DNA of 64,000 nt, taken from assembly GCA_002633005.1 (NCBI GenBank), contig NMRA01000001.1:2150933-2214932 (forward strand), given 5' to 3'. Position numbers and translations under genes: made by a program. Origin of the DNA: Phoronis australis (lineage: Eukaryota > Phoronida > Phoronidae). Shown here piece after piece: positions 11,601 through 24,800 of this stretch. Below the pieces are notes generated by a model. It was not told the DNA's origin. It saw only the letters and a program-made list of their open reading frames with translations, and ran no database searches. Each line of letters starts with the position of its first letter. Position 1 is the first letter of the stretch.

Positions 11601-13589
11601 GACAGGTAAACTTTCATTATGTAACGGGAATCGGTGGAGCGACCAGCACCCATCTACTTATTATTACTTGGCGAAATAAATTTTCTAAAATGTCGACTGT
11701 TCGTAGCCAATAAAAATATTTGCAGCGTTGTGTACTTTTTCACTCGTTCGAATCGCATACGAGAGAACCATGGTGACAACTTATAGAGAAACACTGAAGA
11801 GAGGAGTAGATAAAATAGGCCTACTGAGTTTATTATATGCGCTAAATACAATGTTATACAAACTTACAACACCCCATTAGCTCATTCCGTCGTCATTGTA
11901 CCCTCACTAGGTTTGGAACGGCTCCCAAATCGCCTAAATCGGTACCCAAAGTTGAGTAATGAAAATTTTGTATCAAAGTAAAGCTAAAAGTAGAGAAGTT
12001 GAGACTCTAACCGGATAGTAACGAGACTCGATAGATGAAAAAGTTGAGATTCTTACCAGATACATACGAGACCCGGTAGAATCCGAAGTAGAGTGTGAGG
12101 GGCCCATTTTTATAGGCACATTCGCACCGCGAATGTTCCAAATTGCGCTAAAATAGGGGACTCAAGTTAAACGTAAAAAACAATCAAAATGCAACTAAAA
12201 ATTTCGTCATCGGAAGTAACAAATAAGGAATTGACCATCTTACACCTATTTAAAATATAAGAACACACTCTAGCTTCTGGAACTAAACTGACGACTCGTC
12301 TTTACTCATGACTCCATCAATAGACGGAGCTCCCGTCACACATACTCGGCCTGAGCTACGAAACTCGTAAGCCAATACTAAGTTACGAGTCTAATCGCAA
12401 AATGTTCTCTTGTAGAAATAAAGGCGACTACTACATTTTGACAGCCCTCATTTAGAGAGTGAACCCTTTCGTACCAGAAACAACTCTCTTTTTGCAGTAG
12501 GACATGCAGTAGGCCAGCTAAGTGAGCAAAAAGCTTGAAATAATACAAGAAGATATATATCCTGCTTCAAGACGCCCGAGGGAGAATTTTCAAGATTTTT
12601 TATTTCTCATAGTGGTGGCGACTCTCCTACAGTATACTACCACTTCGACTGATTAGTCTGAGCACAACAATTCTCAACTGACTCCGGGTAAGAATTGGCC
12701 ACTTAAAAAATTAGGGTGTTTTGCCCTTTGCCTGAAGCAAAACATCATCCTTTTGGGTAAAACTTCCGAGGATAGGTGTTTTGTTCCAAGTCGCAGCAGC
12801 AAAGCTAAAAAGTTTTTCAAAAGTCTGAATTCAGTGTTTGTATCAATGACGAAATGACTTGAAAAGACGCAGTAATACTGAGGTCTATATATAACGACTC
12901 GAGGGAACTAAGACTAATTGGTAAAACAGCTTAAAGTAACTAAAACAGATTTCATTTTTTAATCTTCGAATGTCTTTAGGGAAGCAGCAAACGCCAAGTC
13001 ATCGCGCGTCACTCGGAACTACTCAGTGGTATGAGGCGCACGGGAAAGCGTATAGTGTCACGTCGTTTACTTACGGGCCTACAAAGCCATGGTCTTTCCA
13101 TTGGTAGATTTCATTTCTAATTATTTCTCCGAGAACAGTGCTTGTCTGTATTGTCCCAGATGAATTGTCCTAAGTTCTAAAGCGTGTTTGTCGGGGTGAC
13201 GACGTTGTCGTGGTGTACTGTACGCTGCATTCTCTGCTTGCTATCGATAGAGCCACTTTGAATAAGTTCTAACAGTCTCGCCACCATATACCCTCGCTTT
13301 TTCCTTTTGTGATAATCGGCAACTAAACTTCAATATGTGTTCAAACCATACACCCTTTGGTGTGGTAAGCTTTACCTAAAGACTTTCCGTTGGGAGCAGA
13401 TCGCCTTCCCCTGGCGCTTCACCGGCCATCTTCAGCGCATAGCCCAAAAGAACATGAGATATGATACACACGTCATTATTATTACATTTTGAATAGCTGA
13501 CCGATTCACGTGAAACTTTAACAACTGTACTTTATGTACTGTTCTGTTTTTTGCTTGTTCCATTTTTGCAGAAGGGTCTATTAAATAGC

Positions 13590-13830
13590 GATTGTGATTT
13601 TTTAATAAAAAATCAAAAGTTACACACCAAAACGAAATGATGCTATAGAAAACTGTTGCAGAGTTTTGAAATTTCCTCTAGAACATTTATGTACATCCGG
13701 TGAAATCTGGCCAGATTCTCGATACCAGGTTAGTGGTACCGAATGTACCTTTCTTTTTTGGAAAAAAATGAATAAACACAGTCACGTGGCCCGGTTAATA
13801 ACAGACTGGTATTAGGACAACATCAAAGCC
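13590..13830 (+). repeat. Dispersed repeat family R1, copy 4
   Basis: Opposite orientation to copies 1-3. Blocks: 'aaaactgttgcagagttttg', 'ctctagaacatttatgtaca', and an extension 'gataccaggttagtggtacc' also present in the copy near 38040. Lies in the usherin-ADAM10 intergenic region. Confidence 0.5.
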
Positions 13831-13895
13831 AATACTACCGGTAGCGTGTATTACACAGTCAGTCGACTAGAGTGACGTCTTTCATGAAAATGATA

Positions 13896-14155
13896 CAGGG
13901 TGTCCCAAAAAATGGTCACAAAAATCTTAAGTGAGTGCCAAGATATATTTTTTCTCGAAAATAACGGCATTTTTTAGTATCCTTGGAGTCTGAAAAACTT
14001 TATTCGTAGCTTATCTTTGAATGAGAGTGGCATTTCTCTTAAACTTCTGTGTTTTTGGAATGCGAAAAACGCCGTTGGTTTTTGGTAAAATAAATTTCTG
14101 ATATCCATATTTCAGAGTAGGCCTATCTTCGGTAACATTTTTGGGACACCGGCAA
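13896..14155 (+). mobile_element. Mariner/Tc1-like non-autonomous element
   Basis: Left end is cagggtgtcccaaaaaa preceded by TA. The right end, as reverse complement, reads ccggtgtcccaaaaatg. GGTGTCCCAAAAA is the classic mariner-type terminal repeat and TA its target. About 260 bases, no transposase frame. Confidence 0.55.
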
Positions 14156-14959
14156 TTTACCCTCGTGCACGTAGCAACAGAAGATAACGCAAATTAACCT
14201 GAAATGCAGGATAAAAACTAATTTGATTTTCTGAGTACCGACCACGGACAAATCATATGGAACCTAATTCCAGCGTAAGTTGCCGAGGATTACGTATACA
14301 GTTAAAAAGATTACCCATGTACCCAATGACGTAGACTACCCTCAGTATATTTGTAGTTGCATTTGTAAGCAGTAACAAGAGTCCGCATCAACCCATTAGG
14401 CGATCGAATACCACTTCCCATTCGTTTCAGCTCAGAACTCATCCCTGTCTGACTGTGGGGATCTATGCAAGTTCTTCGGGTATGTCCAGTCCGGTGTCAT
14501 ATAGTTTGGGTGCCCGAGTTAAAAGTCGAGCACTCGAGATAGAAAAAAATTCTCATGCCCTTTCCCAGCCTCTGCGCCCTTGGCATCCGCTAGGAATAAA
14601 AATCGTCTAAGGCAAAAACTAGGTCGAACGGCGGAATGAAATTCCTGGAAATATAAATCGATGTCTCACAGAGAGATGGCGCAACTGAGTTTTTAGCATT
14701 GTGAGAGCATTCACTATATGATGAGCAGACGTCTGTTAGCTAAGTGCGTTGTCGAGTGATGTGTATTGCTTGCGTATTTGTCTCATTGTTCAGCACTCTG
14801 GTAATCACTCTGTAGAGAAGAAAATAAACTACTCCGCTCACTTATGCAATATTGAATGACTGACTATGGCTATGAAACTATAGCTAGCGCTACCGTCAGA
14901 GCTACTTTGTCTATGTTGTATCGTGAACGAAAAAGTAAAAACTTTTGGTTTGGCACTTC

Positions 14960-15020
14960 CAAGTTTACGTCGGAAAACCCTAGCCTTCCCTATCGGATAA
15001 TTTGATTAGACTTTTTCCAG
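14960..15020 (+). other. Probable 5' UTR exon end of ADAM10
   Basis: A strong donor (tttttccag/gtgagt) lies at 15020/15021, upstream of the acceptor tcctttcag/gt at 15792/15793 that opens the exon carrying the start codon. This suggests a spliced leader exon. Its 5' end was not determined. Confidence 0.35.
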
Positions 15021-15134
15021 GTGAGTTTGATTTATGGGCCATGTTTTAAGCCCATTTCATTAGATATGGTCACGGAACATGTTTCATGCACTTCAGTATA
15101 AGCGCGACCGCGGGTCTCATAATTCCATTTCGGT

Positions 15135-15175
15135 GTAGCCTGTGGCTGTAGGTACTACCTACAGCCACAGGCTAC
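15135..15175. repeat. Perfect 41-bp palindrome with adjacent 12-bp tandem repeat
   Basis: Two 20-base arms (gtagcctgtggctgtaggta and its complement) flank a single C. Directly after it, 15180-15215 holds about three degenerate copies of gtaggcgtagcc. Located in the proposed first intron of the ADAM10 5' UTR. Confidence 0.9.
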
Positions 15176-15792
15176 CTACTAGGTAGCCGTAGGCGTAGCC
15201 GTAGGCGTAGCCGAGTGTAGGTGTGAGGTAATTCAATGGTAGGCCCACAGTCAGTGCAGCAATGGTAAAATGACATAAATGATGCTGTCCTATCTGCTAT
15301 TGAGCTAAACTAGCCAGTAAATAAAGTTGGTAGAATTTAAAGATAAATGTTTAACCATGTAGGCCTACTTGTGAAGAATCCAAAATGCTTAAATTTAAAA
15401 TACTTGAAATCCAGAGAAAAAAAACTTTTCCGACATCGACGTGAAAACATGAGTAGGCCTATGGTAATTAAAATGTGTAATTAAACCATTAAGACTCAAA
15501 ACTGACACCACATGTACAGAAACTGATTCATTTTCAAAAAGATCTAAGTGATTGATTACATTGTATTTTTGTCAGTAGTCGTAGTGCCTCTGTTTAGGCA
15601 GCTGTATAATGGGATAACTGATTCGTTGACCGACTTGTTTTCAGTTGCAGATTTGTGGTAGGCATTGACCAAAACATCATTTCTTAAACAAATTAACGAT
15701 CAATTAATACTTTGGACCTTGTCACGCACAAACTCATCTTCTTTCAGAAGCTAAGTTTTGATTCAGTTTCCATGAATTTTTTTTCCTTTCAG

Positions 15793-15882
15793 GTAGACTA
15801 GTAATGTGAATGCTTTTGAGAAATACTGAGATGAGGGCACCTGTGACATTGGTGCTGTTGCTAAAACTGAAAACCTTAATAG
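15793..15882 (+). CDS. ADAM10: ADAM10 exon 1 (start codon, signal peptide)
   Basis: ATG at 15831 opens MRAPVTLVLLLKLKTLI, a short signal sequence. An in-frame TAG lies upstream in the exon, supporting this start. Acceptor cctttcag, donor gtaagt; leaves in phase 1. Confidence 0.8.
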
Positions 15883-18800
15883 GTAAGTTCCCAGGCTGTA
15901 ACATGGTGACAGTTCTGTATCATATGAATTCAGTCTGGCTACAAATTGGCTTCATTTGTAGGTTATTCTGGCTGTCTATCCAATCATAAAATACCAAAAG
16001 TTTGTTGACATTTGTAATGGGTAAATCAAGAGATTAATGGGTGATAATAAAGTCAGCTGGCCTGTATACTAGTGAACCTAATGCCAATGTGTATTGAATG
16101 TGATTAACTCTGGTAGATAAACACATACATACTCAGAAGCATTTGGATTTAAAAATCAGAAAAAAGTATATTTGTGAGTGGATTACATCCTTTGTGTTTT
16201 GAGAAGTGAAAAATAATGATCGCCTATCTTCATAATTTCACTAAAATCGCACTATTGAGTTTTTATTGAAAAGACTTGTCTCATCAGCATCGCAGCACTA
16301 ACCCACTTACTGCATTGATTTTATAGCATTGCCCATATAAGGGCGTTGTCCCACCAAATTGCAGTGCTCTCACAATATCTGAGCTGTCTGTGACATCTGA
16401 CTGAGAACGACAGAAACTGGAAACCTAAGTCAAAACATGCCTTTATATTGGGACACCATCATCCACAAGGTCCTCACTCAGTTTTACTAGCCTCAGTTGG
16501 GTATCACTGGCCTTTGTTAGAATTCAGGGGCTATGTCAACAGTCATTGTGTTCTAGTCATTACTCTATCAGATTGTGTTTGGCTTGGATAAGTGGATTAC
16601 CTAACTAATCATCATAACCCCTGACACTGATCAATCCCAGCAGGTTATATTGGTTCTGAAGTGGTTATCAGTGTTTTGCTGTGATTTCTTAGATGCTAGT
16701 CAAGTTATTATGTAAATATAGAGAGAATTAGGCACCGAACCCCTGACCATTGGTGCTATGGGTGAGTGACATAATATGGTTATAGTACTTCTTTACCAAT
16801 TCAGCACACATCATATGGTAAATTTGTCAAGAAACACAACCAGCAGAGTAAGAATTGTTTGCTCGTTATTATCTTGTTTTGTACTGTGTATAGTTCATAA
16901 AACATTTTTATTTGTCTCACGTCTTTGTATTTTCTATAGTTCACAGTGTATTTTGGTGAAATGAATTTGGTAGTTTCTTATGCTTGCAGCTAGGTAACCA
17001 GCCATTGTATGAAAAATAGAAAAACAGCAATTTTATCAATTATTCTTGACGTGATATAAGTGAAGCGCATTGGAGTTCCATTTCCCGGTTATGACGACAA
17101 GTTCCTCTTTCAGTGAAAATGACCAAAGATCAGAAATTCATGTTGACCTCGGCCGTCCGTTGTGGCGGGAACTTTTTTTGTGTCATTTTCTTAGATTATT
17201 TTTCTTGTACTATTGGGATTTCTAGCGAAAATACAAACATAAGTTCGCTTAGAAAATTTTGAAAATGTGAAATTTATGTATTTACCAACTCTTTTGTAGA
17301 CAATGAATAACACTTTTTATATTCTAATTGTTCAAGTATTCAGTGCCAAAACTTAGACACATATTTTCTAGGATACCCCATCAAACCATTCATCGGACAC
17401 TTTGAACCTGTATATTATACTCCACCAAAGATCTCACGTTGGACAAGATCGTCAATGAAACATGCTTATTACGAGTTTTCAGCATATGGCAGGTAACAAT
17501 TGTTTACTTACTGCCTGAAATGGAATTTTGTTGAGCAGGTTTCTCAACACACATTCCATGTCTTATACTTTTCCACACCATCCTTCCCAAACAGATCATT
17601 CAAGACAGTAACAAAAAGAGAGCCAAAGTGCCATCAGTTTTAAGAAACACTGTTGGCCAACCCTTCAAAATTCTGTCACTTGATACCAATCACAAGAGAT
17701 TTCTCAATTCTTTTTCAATGGTAGAAACCAATTGCTTATATTGAAACCTCTGTGAGGCAGTAAAATCTCACAAATTTCAGAAAAAAAGTAATTGACTAAT
17801 TGCCCATTTTTAATTTTTCTCTGTGGTTCAACATTGTTGGCAAGCACATATTTTCTCAAAATATTGTCTCATAGTCTATGATACAAAACTTGGCACAGTA
17901 TTTATTTGATACTAACAATCTTTTATAAAAAAGAAAGTAGAATTTCACTTCTATACCATGTTGTCTCGGTCCTAATATTGGTCAGATTTCATCATAACCA
18001 GGCAATTTCATGTTGTTCATGCTTGACTGTAAACAAAGGACTAATCGCTACTCTGTTTCAGGTTGTTTAAGTTACATTTGCATCGAGATGGTGGTGTTTT
18101 CACGGAAGATGCAGATGTGACGCTTAACCAGGAGACTGTGCTGCATAATTATGACAGATTTAATACTTTCTCTGGAACGCTACAAGGTTTGGCTAAAAAA
18201 CAGTCTTGTGATGGAACAAAAGTTAGCAATGAACTCGTTTTTGGTCCAAGACCACATCTATGCATTATAGTCAGTTGCCAGGACTTTATGTGAGTGGCAA
18301 AATGTCACCAATTTTTGACAAAAATAGTCAAAATTTTCACTTTCATTATTCAAAGGTTTCCAACATTGTAAGTGTGAATGCCCGCAATTGAAAGATATAG
18401 TCTGATGGCAGCTGTGGTAACAAACTTGAAAATGGTAAAACATTACTTTGGTGCTACTTAACCTTTATGAAAAAAGTGAGAAAGTAAACTTTCGCTTGTC
18501 TGCCATGTTGTTTCGTAAATTGATGAGATTTTCCATAATGTGCTTGACTTGAGCAACAAATTCTGTTTCTATAAATCACATTTTACCTTCTTGTACATAA
18601 TTTGTATAATATATTATTTATGTTAGGAAGATATTGCTATAATTATATATACATATTTTTCATTGACTACTTATTGTAAATATTCAGCATTATTGGTTTT
18701 GTTCTGGTATTACGCATGGCTTTATTTATTTTGATTATCTATTTATTTGGGTTATTTTACTATACTTATGTATTGTACAAGATTATTAATAAACAAGTCA

Positions 18801-21800
18801 AGACCAAAAATAATGAGAAAACCTGAATAAGTCATTTTTGACTGTAGGGCTGCTAGGAATTGAGGGACATCATGTGAGATAAGAATTTAGCAAACTCACG
18901 TCACAGCCTTCATGCAGTGAGTTAGTGGGTTTCATTTAGCTCCACAGCAGTGTGTTGATTAAACATGGCATGAACTGCAAATCATTTGTACAAACTGAGA
19001 CCTTCAAATAATTTTTTTGTACCCAAACAGATTTAGTTTGAAGGAATGAACATCTATTGTACAAAGTACCGAACAAAATGAAGATCAGCAGCTGAGGAAA
19101 TATCATGCCATTTGATAGCAGAATACAAAATTCTTGTCTGAATGATTTTTTGGAGAGCGAGATGAAATTCTATAATTTTGAGTTGGAATTTTAAGCAATA
19201 TAAAAATATCGACTTGGAACTCTTCTGTATATCCAAGTTCGTAATGTAAGACAAAAGTGAGCAGTGAAATATCTGAAGAAATGCTTGAACATTAGGCATC
19301 CAAAGTCTGACACTACAACATGTTTATCTTAAGTTTCTGGATATCATTTAGGATAGGCTTACAATAACCTTCACTGCAAAATTTTGCCACCAGGGTGCCG
19401 CATTTTAAAAACCAGTTTTCTCATCCGTTGAATAACAGGCATCAAACCATTTCTCGAAATCTAGGACCCCTGCTAAGTGGCTATTGCTCAATCCTGTGTT
19501 CATGAGACCTCTCATCTGCCTTCATATCATTGGATCCCAAATCAGACAGCATACTTATCTACCTTTTTACACCTTCATTCCAATTACATAATGTGTAACC
19601 ATTCTGCACAAAATGCTGGTAATTTTCAAGGCAAGATGCATCTCACCTTATTATCAAAGGTATTTTACACACTCAGCACCAAAAAATCATAAACTATTGT
19701 ATTCAGCTTATCTGGGTAATTGATTTTTGCCGAGATGCCTGTATTAAAGGGGCTACGCGTTCCGATGCAACTTTTCCATACACGTGGTTTTGCTAAAAAT
19801 GTTGAAAGTCAAAAACAAAAAAGTCGCCAGTGTAAGGTATGTATGGTTTTGCACGATTTGTCTCCATGGAATAAACTGCATGTCAAAAATGACCCCTCCC
19901 CTCGATTTTAGAGTAAAATGCTGTGCCTCCTCTATTAAAGCAGCTAACTAATATACAATTGGGTATATGACAAGCCAATCAGCTGACAGAAACCCAATTA
20001 CCGAGCTAGTTAAGTATGTGCATATTTGCTTAGTGCATGTGTCAGGGCTTGGAATTTTCCTCTTTTAAAGGGATTTCCTCTTTGTTGATTTCGATTTCCT
20101 CTTATTTGATTTCCAGTTTCCTCTATTTTCGTCTCTTTTTTATCATAATTTTGAATTTATTTATTNAATGTGCTTGACTTGAGCAACAAATTCTGTTTCT
20201 ATAAATCACATTTTACCTTCTTGTACATAATTTGTATAATACATTATTTATGTATGAAGATATTGCTATAATTATATATACGTATTTTTCATTGACCACT
20301 TATTGTAGATATTCAGCATTATTGGTTTTGTTCTGGTATTACGCATGGCTTTATTTATTTTGATTATCTATTTATTTGGGTTATTTTACTATACTTATGT
20401 ATTGTACAAGATTATTAATAAACAAGTCAAGACCAAAAATAATGAGAAAACCTGAATTAGTCATTTTTGACTGTAGGGCTGCTAGGAATTGAGGGACATC
20501 ATGTGAGATAAGAATTTAGCAAACTCACGTCACAGCCTTCATGCAGTGAGTTAGTGGGTTTCATTTAGCTCCACAGCAGTGTGTTGATTAAACATGGCAT
20601 GAACTGCAAATCATTTGTACAAACCGAGACCTTCAAATAATTTTTTTGTACCCAAACAGATTTAGTTTGAAGGAATGAACATCTATTGTACAAAGTACCG
20701 AACAAAATGAAGATCAGCAGCTGAGGAAATATCATGCCATTTGATAGCAGAATACAAAATTCTTGTCTGAATGATTTTTTGGAGAGCGAGATGAAATTCT
20801 ATAATTTTGAGTTGGAATTTTAAGCAATATAAAAATATCGACTTGGAACTCTTCTGTATATCCAAGTTCGTAATGTAAGACAAAAGTGAGCAGTGAAATA
20901 TCTGAAGAAATGCTTGAACATTAGGCATCCAAAGTCTGACACTACAACATGTTTATCTTAAGTTTCTGGATATCATTTAGGATAGGCTTACAATAACCTT
21001 CACTGCAAAATTTTGCCACCAGGGTGCCGCATTTTAAAAACCAGTTTTCTCATCCGTTGAATAACAGGCATCAAACCATTTCTCGAAATCTAGGACCCCT
21101 GCTAAGTGGCTATTGCTCAATCCTGTGTTCATGAGACCTCTCATCTGCCTTCATATCATTGGATCCCAAATCAGACAGCATACTTATCTACCTTTTTACA
21201 CCTTCATTCCAATTACATAATGTGTAACCATTCTGCACAAAATGCTGGTAATTTTCAAGGCAAGATGCATCTCACCTTATTGTCAATGGTATTTTACACA
21301 CTCAGCACCAAAAAATCATAAACTATTGTATTCAGCTTATCTGGGTAATTGATTTTTGCCGAGATGCCTGTATTAAAGGGGCTACGCGTTCCGATGCAAG
21401 TTTTCCATACACGGGGTTTTGCTAAAAATGTTGAAAGTCAAAAACAAAAAAGTCGCCAGTGTAAGGTATGTATGGTTTTGCACGATTTGTCTCCATGGAA
21501 TAAACTGCATGTCAAAAATGACCCCTCCCCTCGATTTTAGAGTAAAACGCTGTACCTCCTCTATTAAAGCAGCTAACTAATTGGGTTTATGACAAGCCAA
21601 TCAGCTGAATACAGAAACCCAATTACCGAGCTAGTTAAGTATGTGCATATTTGCTTAGTGCATGTGTCAGGGCTTGGAATTTTTTAATTTTAAACGGATT
21701 TTCTCTTTTTTGGTTTCGATTTCCTCTTATTTGATTTCCAGTTTCCTCTTTCTTCATCCATTTTTTATCATTATTTTGAATTTATTTATTTAAAAACGTC

Positions 21801-24800
21801 TATTCCAATTAACTTTTACTGCAAAAATATTTCTATCATTCAAGCCTATTTATATGTGGACTCACATCATCTGGAAAATTTTCTTCTTTTTTGTCAGTGC
21901 TGGGTCATAATCCAAGCCCTGGTGTATATCTTAAACTTCCTCTTTGTACCCCACTTTCTCTTTGTAACGTGTGTGTCGCTTTGGGGTTTGCATCCACTGG
22001 TAGCAGAATGACTGTATGCTCTTCCTCACCCATTGGTGCCTATCACGCGTGATTAGCAAGAATATTAAGTATTTTGCACGTTACTTAATTTTAAACTAAT
22101 TACTTGTAAAATGGTAGATAACATCCCTTTGTAACCACTCGTTTTAAGTGTCTAATATCAGCCTTCTGATTAAACATGCTAGATATCTTCTCGGAAAAAT
22201 TCCGCTTCTGAACGTCTTGGTGTGAGACTATTGGTGAATGTCAGGTGCTTGAGTTGTCTGGAGCAAAAATAGTCAAAATGAGTTGCAGTATAATTCATAA
22301 CAAAGTCCTGTGAGGGCACTAGCCTTGAGTTCGCAGGGGGGGGGGGAGTATGATGCAATAAGGAAGCTCTGTTTTATGAAAAATTTCAAGAAAAATAAAC
22401 ACTCGTTAAGAAAACTTGACCTCATTATTTGCACGGTTTAAATTGTACAGGTGTCAGCATCAAACACATGATGAAAATGTGGACATTTCAACCATGCATT
22501 CAGCTTTTGAAAACTGGAAAAATGACAATTTTTACAAATATTTTTGTTTGAATTTGAGGAAACTTATGTTTTCTCTTTCACTGTTTTTTTTTCAGATTAT
22601 CGCCACTATGAGGAGGGTACAGTCAGTGGAATTGTCAATGAGGATGGACTGTTTGAGGGAACAATTTACACGTCACAAGATATATACAGTGTGGAGCGCT
22701 CCGATCAGTTCTTCAACGCAACAGTACTATTCCACTCAATCATCTTTAAATTCTCAGATTTAAGCATGGGGTCTTGGTGGTCTAAAAATGTACACGAAGC
22801 TCACAATATTCATGAAAGACTGTGGAAAACACAGATGCAGTACAATGACTCAATGGGCTTACTGGATGATAATGATGTTAAGAGCCGTGAAAAGCGTTCA
22901 GTTTATGATTCGCAGTATGTTACTTGTCAGGTTGATATACACATTGATCATTTGTTCTACTCTGCTCATGGAAAAAGCAACGAAAAAGTGCTCAACCTCA
23001 TAAAACGTTACATGCTAACCTTGAATATGGTGTTCAAAGAAATTGGTAAGTCTGATATTTTCGTCATTCTGTTGTTGTTAATTAAGGACAATTCTGTTGT
23101 CAGACGTGCTTAAAGGCCAAAAATATCATTGACTGTTGTTTGATTGTAATGTCTATAATAATGATCTTTAGAAATTAACTGTGGTATGAGTTGCCTGCAA
23201 TTATAAAATGCCTTCAAGTTGGAAAGATCACAACGTATAGGTAAGGTCATAAGTGAATAGAATATTCTCAAGACTGGTATCCAATGTATGGAGATAGCTA
23301 ATGTAACATTTGTGCTAATAATACAATCAAATGATAATGATAATAATGATAAATGTAAACAATATTCAAATAATGTCTCATTTTGCAATTTTCTCTGTTA
23401 AACTATGATTACATAAATTAAAATGCACGTTTTTGTTTTCCAAATAGCTTTTTATGCAAGAAAGTAGTTATTAATTATATTGAAGTCCATTAAGAAAGCA
23501 ACCTACTAAAGTTTTCTTTAATACTGGTTGATAATCTGCCATTGTGAATTTTGATGTTACTAATTGTTCGTGCTTACGGTTGATCGTTCCAGATTTTGAT
23601 CTTGACAAAGAAAGAGATGGGGTTAACTTTTTGGTGCGACGGGTCGAAATCTTCTCAAACCCAAACCAAAAAAGTTATCAGTATAGGCGCAATTTTGGAG
23701 TGGAGAGCTTGCTAGACAAATTCTCTAGTCTCAACAATTTTGATGATACTTGCCTAGGTTACCTGTTTACGCACAGGGACTTTGAAGGGGGCACTCTAGG
23801 CTTAGCCTGGTTGGGCAGTCCTAGTTCAGCTGTGGGCGGAGCCTGTTCAAGGAACATGGTAAGTATTAAGATCACTGTCAATGCATGTGTCACATTGTAA
23901 ACATGTGATTCCCATGTATCATAGGGGATGCAATGAAATTGCCAGCCTGTTTCTAAGCCGGTAGCTAGGCAGAAGAAATTGGGGATTTTAGCAAAAACGA
24001 AGTGTCTACATTACAAATAACAGCATATTATGTTGCATGCCATATTGTTGATTTATAGTTGTGACACATGGATTTTTAGAAAATATTAACTCTTTTTTCT
24101 GTTTTGTGGAGTTGTTCAATATGGGCAGACTCTGAAAACATGACGAGGGCTCATTATCAGATAAGATGGTCTACAGATGAATATGTAAATCTTGAACCGG
24201 CTTGGAAATATAGAAAGCAAACATTTTTAAGCCTGGTTTTTTCATGCCACCTGTTGTAACCTAATGAACACGAGTCTGAAAATATTTTTACCAGCACCAG
24301 GACTCGAACGTGGGACCTTCTGCTAACAGTGCAGACCCTTAATAGTCCACTGGCGGGGCCAAAGAGACCACTCAAGGTCGAACACAGAAATGCAATCATT
24401 CCACGCTGGTTCAAGATTAACATATTTACATACACTCATGACTTTATGGGCGGGGGATGCCCTCCGAGTCTGATTGGCTTTCTGTGTTCGACCAGTGGTC
24501 CTTATGGCTCTGTAGCTAGACTAGAGGGTCTGCACGGTTTGTAGAATGTCCCAGGTTCGAGTCCTGGATAGAAATCTTTTCAATAGGTCACGTCATCAGT
24601 GATAAGTGGCCAACAGGTAGGGTGTGCAGACCAGGCTTAAAAATGTTTGCGCTGAAGTAATCTGCCTTAAAAGTCATACCTTCTGTCAATGAAAACTTGC
24701 TCTGCTATGCAAAATTTATGGCAAAATGAGTCTGATATAATGTGCCCGTATTTTGAGAACCAGTTTGATGCCAGTTATTCAGTGGAGAAAACTGGTTCTC

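Larger units (their letters stand above)
11600..15020. promoter_or_regulatory. Shared 5' flank of divergent usherin and ADAM10 genes
   Basis: No coding similarity seen. It separates the inferred first exon of usherin (leftward) from the inferred 5' UTR donor of ADAM10 (rightward). It contains the R1 repeat copy at 13590 and a mariner-end element at 13896-14155. Promoters for both genes should be here, but no TATA box in a convincing position was identified. Confidence 0.4.
24217..24650. mobile_element. 434-bp foldback element with inverted tRNA-like arms
   Basis: The outer ends gcaaacatttttaagcctgg and its complement are perfect inverted repeats. Further in, both arms carry a tRNA-like module. 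Near the centre 'gaccactcaaggtcgaacac' is mirrored by 'gtgttcgaccagtggtcctt'. Nearly the whole element can fold on itself. Located in ADAM10 intron 5. Confidence 0.75.

Noticed and set aside
19054-21540. Paired identical ORFs (81, 71 and 63 codons) in the two copies of the 1.6 kb duplication
   Set aside because: They recur only because the whole segment is duplicated. They lie in an ADAM10 intron, resemble no protein, and lack coding bias.
22550-22763. 115-codon plus-strand frame 22416-22763
   Set aside because: It overlaps ADAM10 exon 4 in another frame; the ADAM10 frame has clear family similarity and splice borders.
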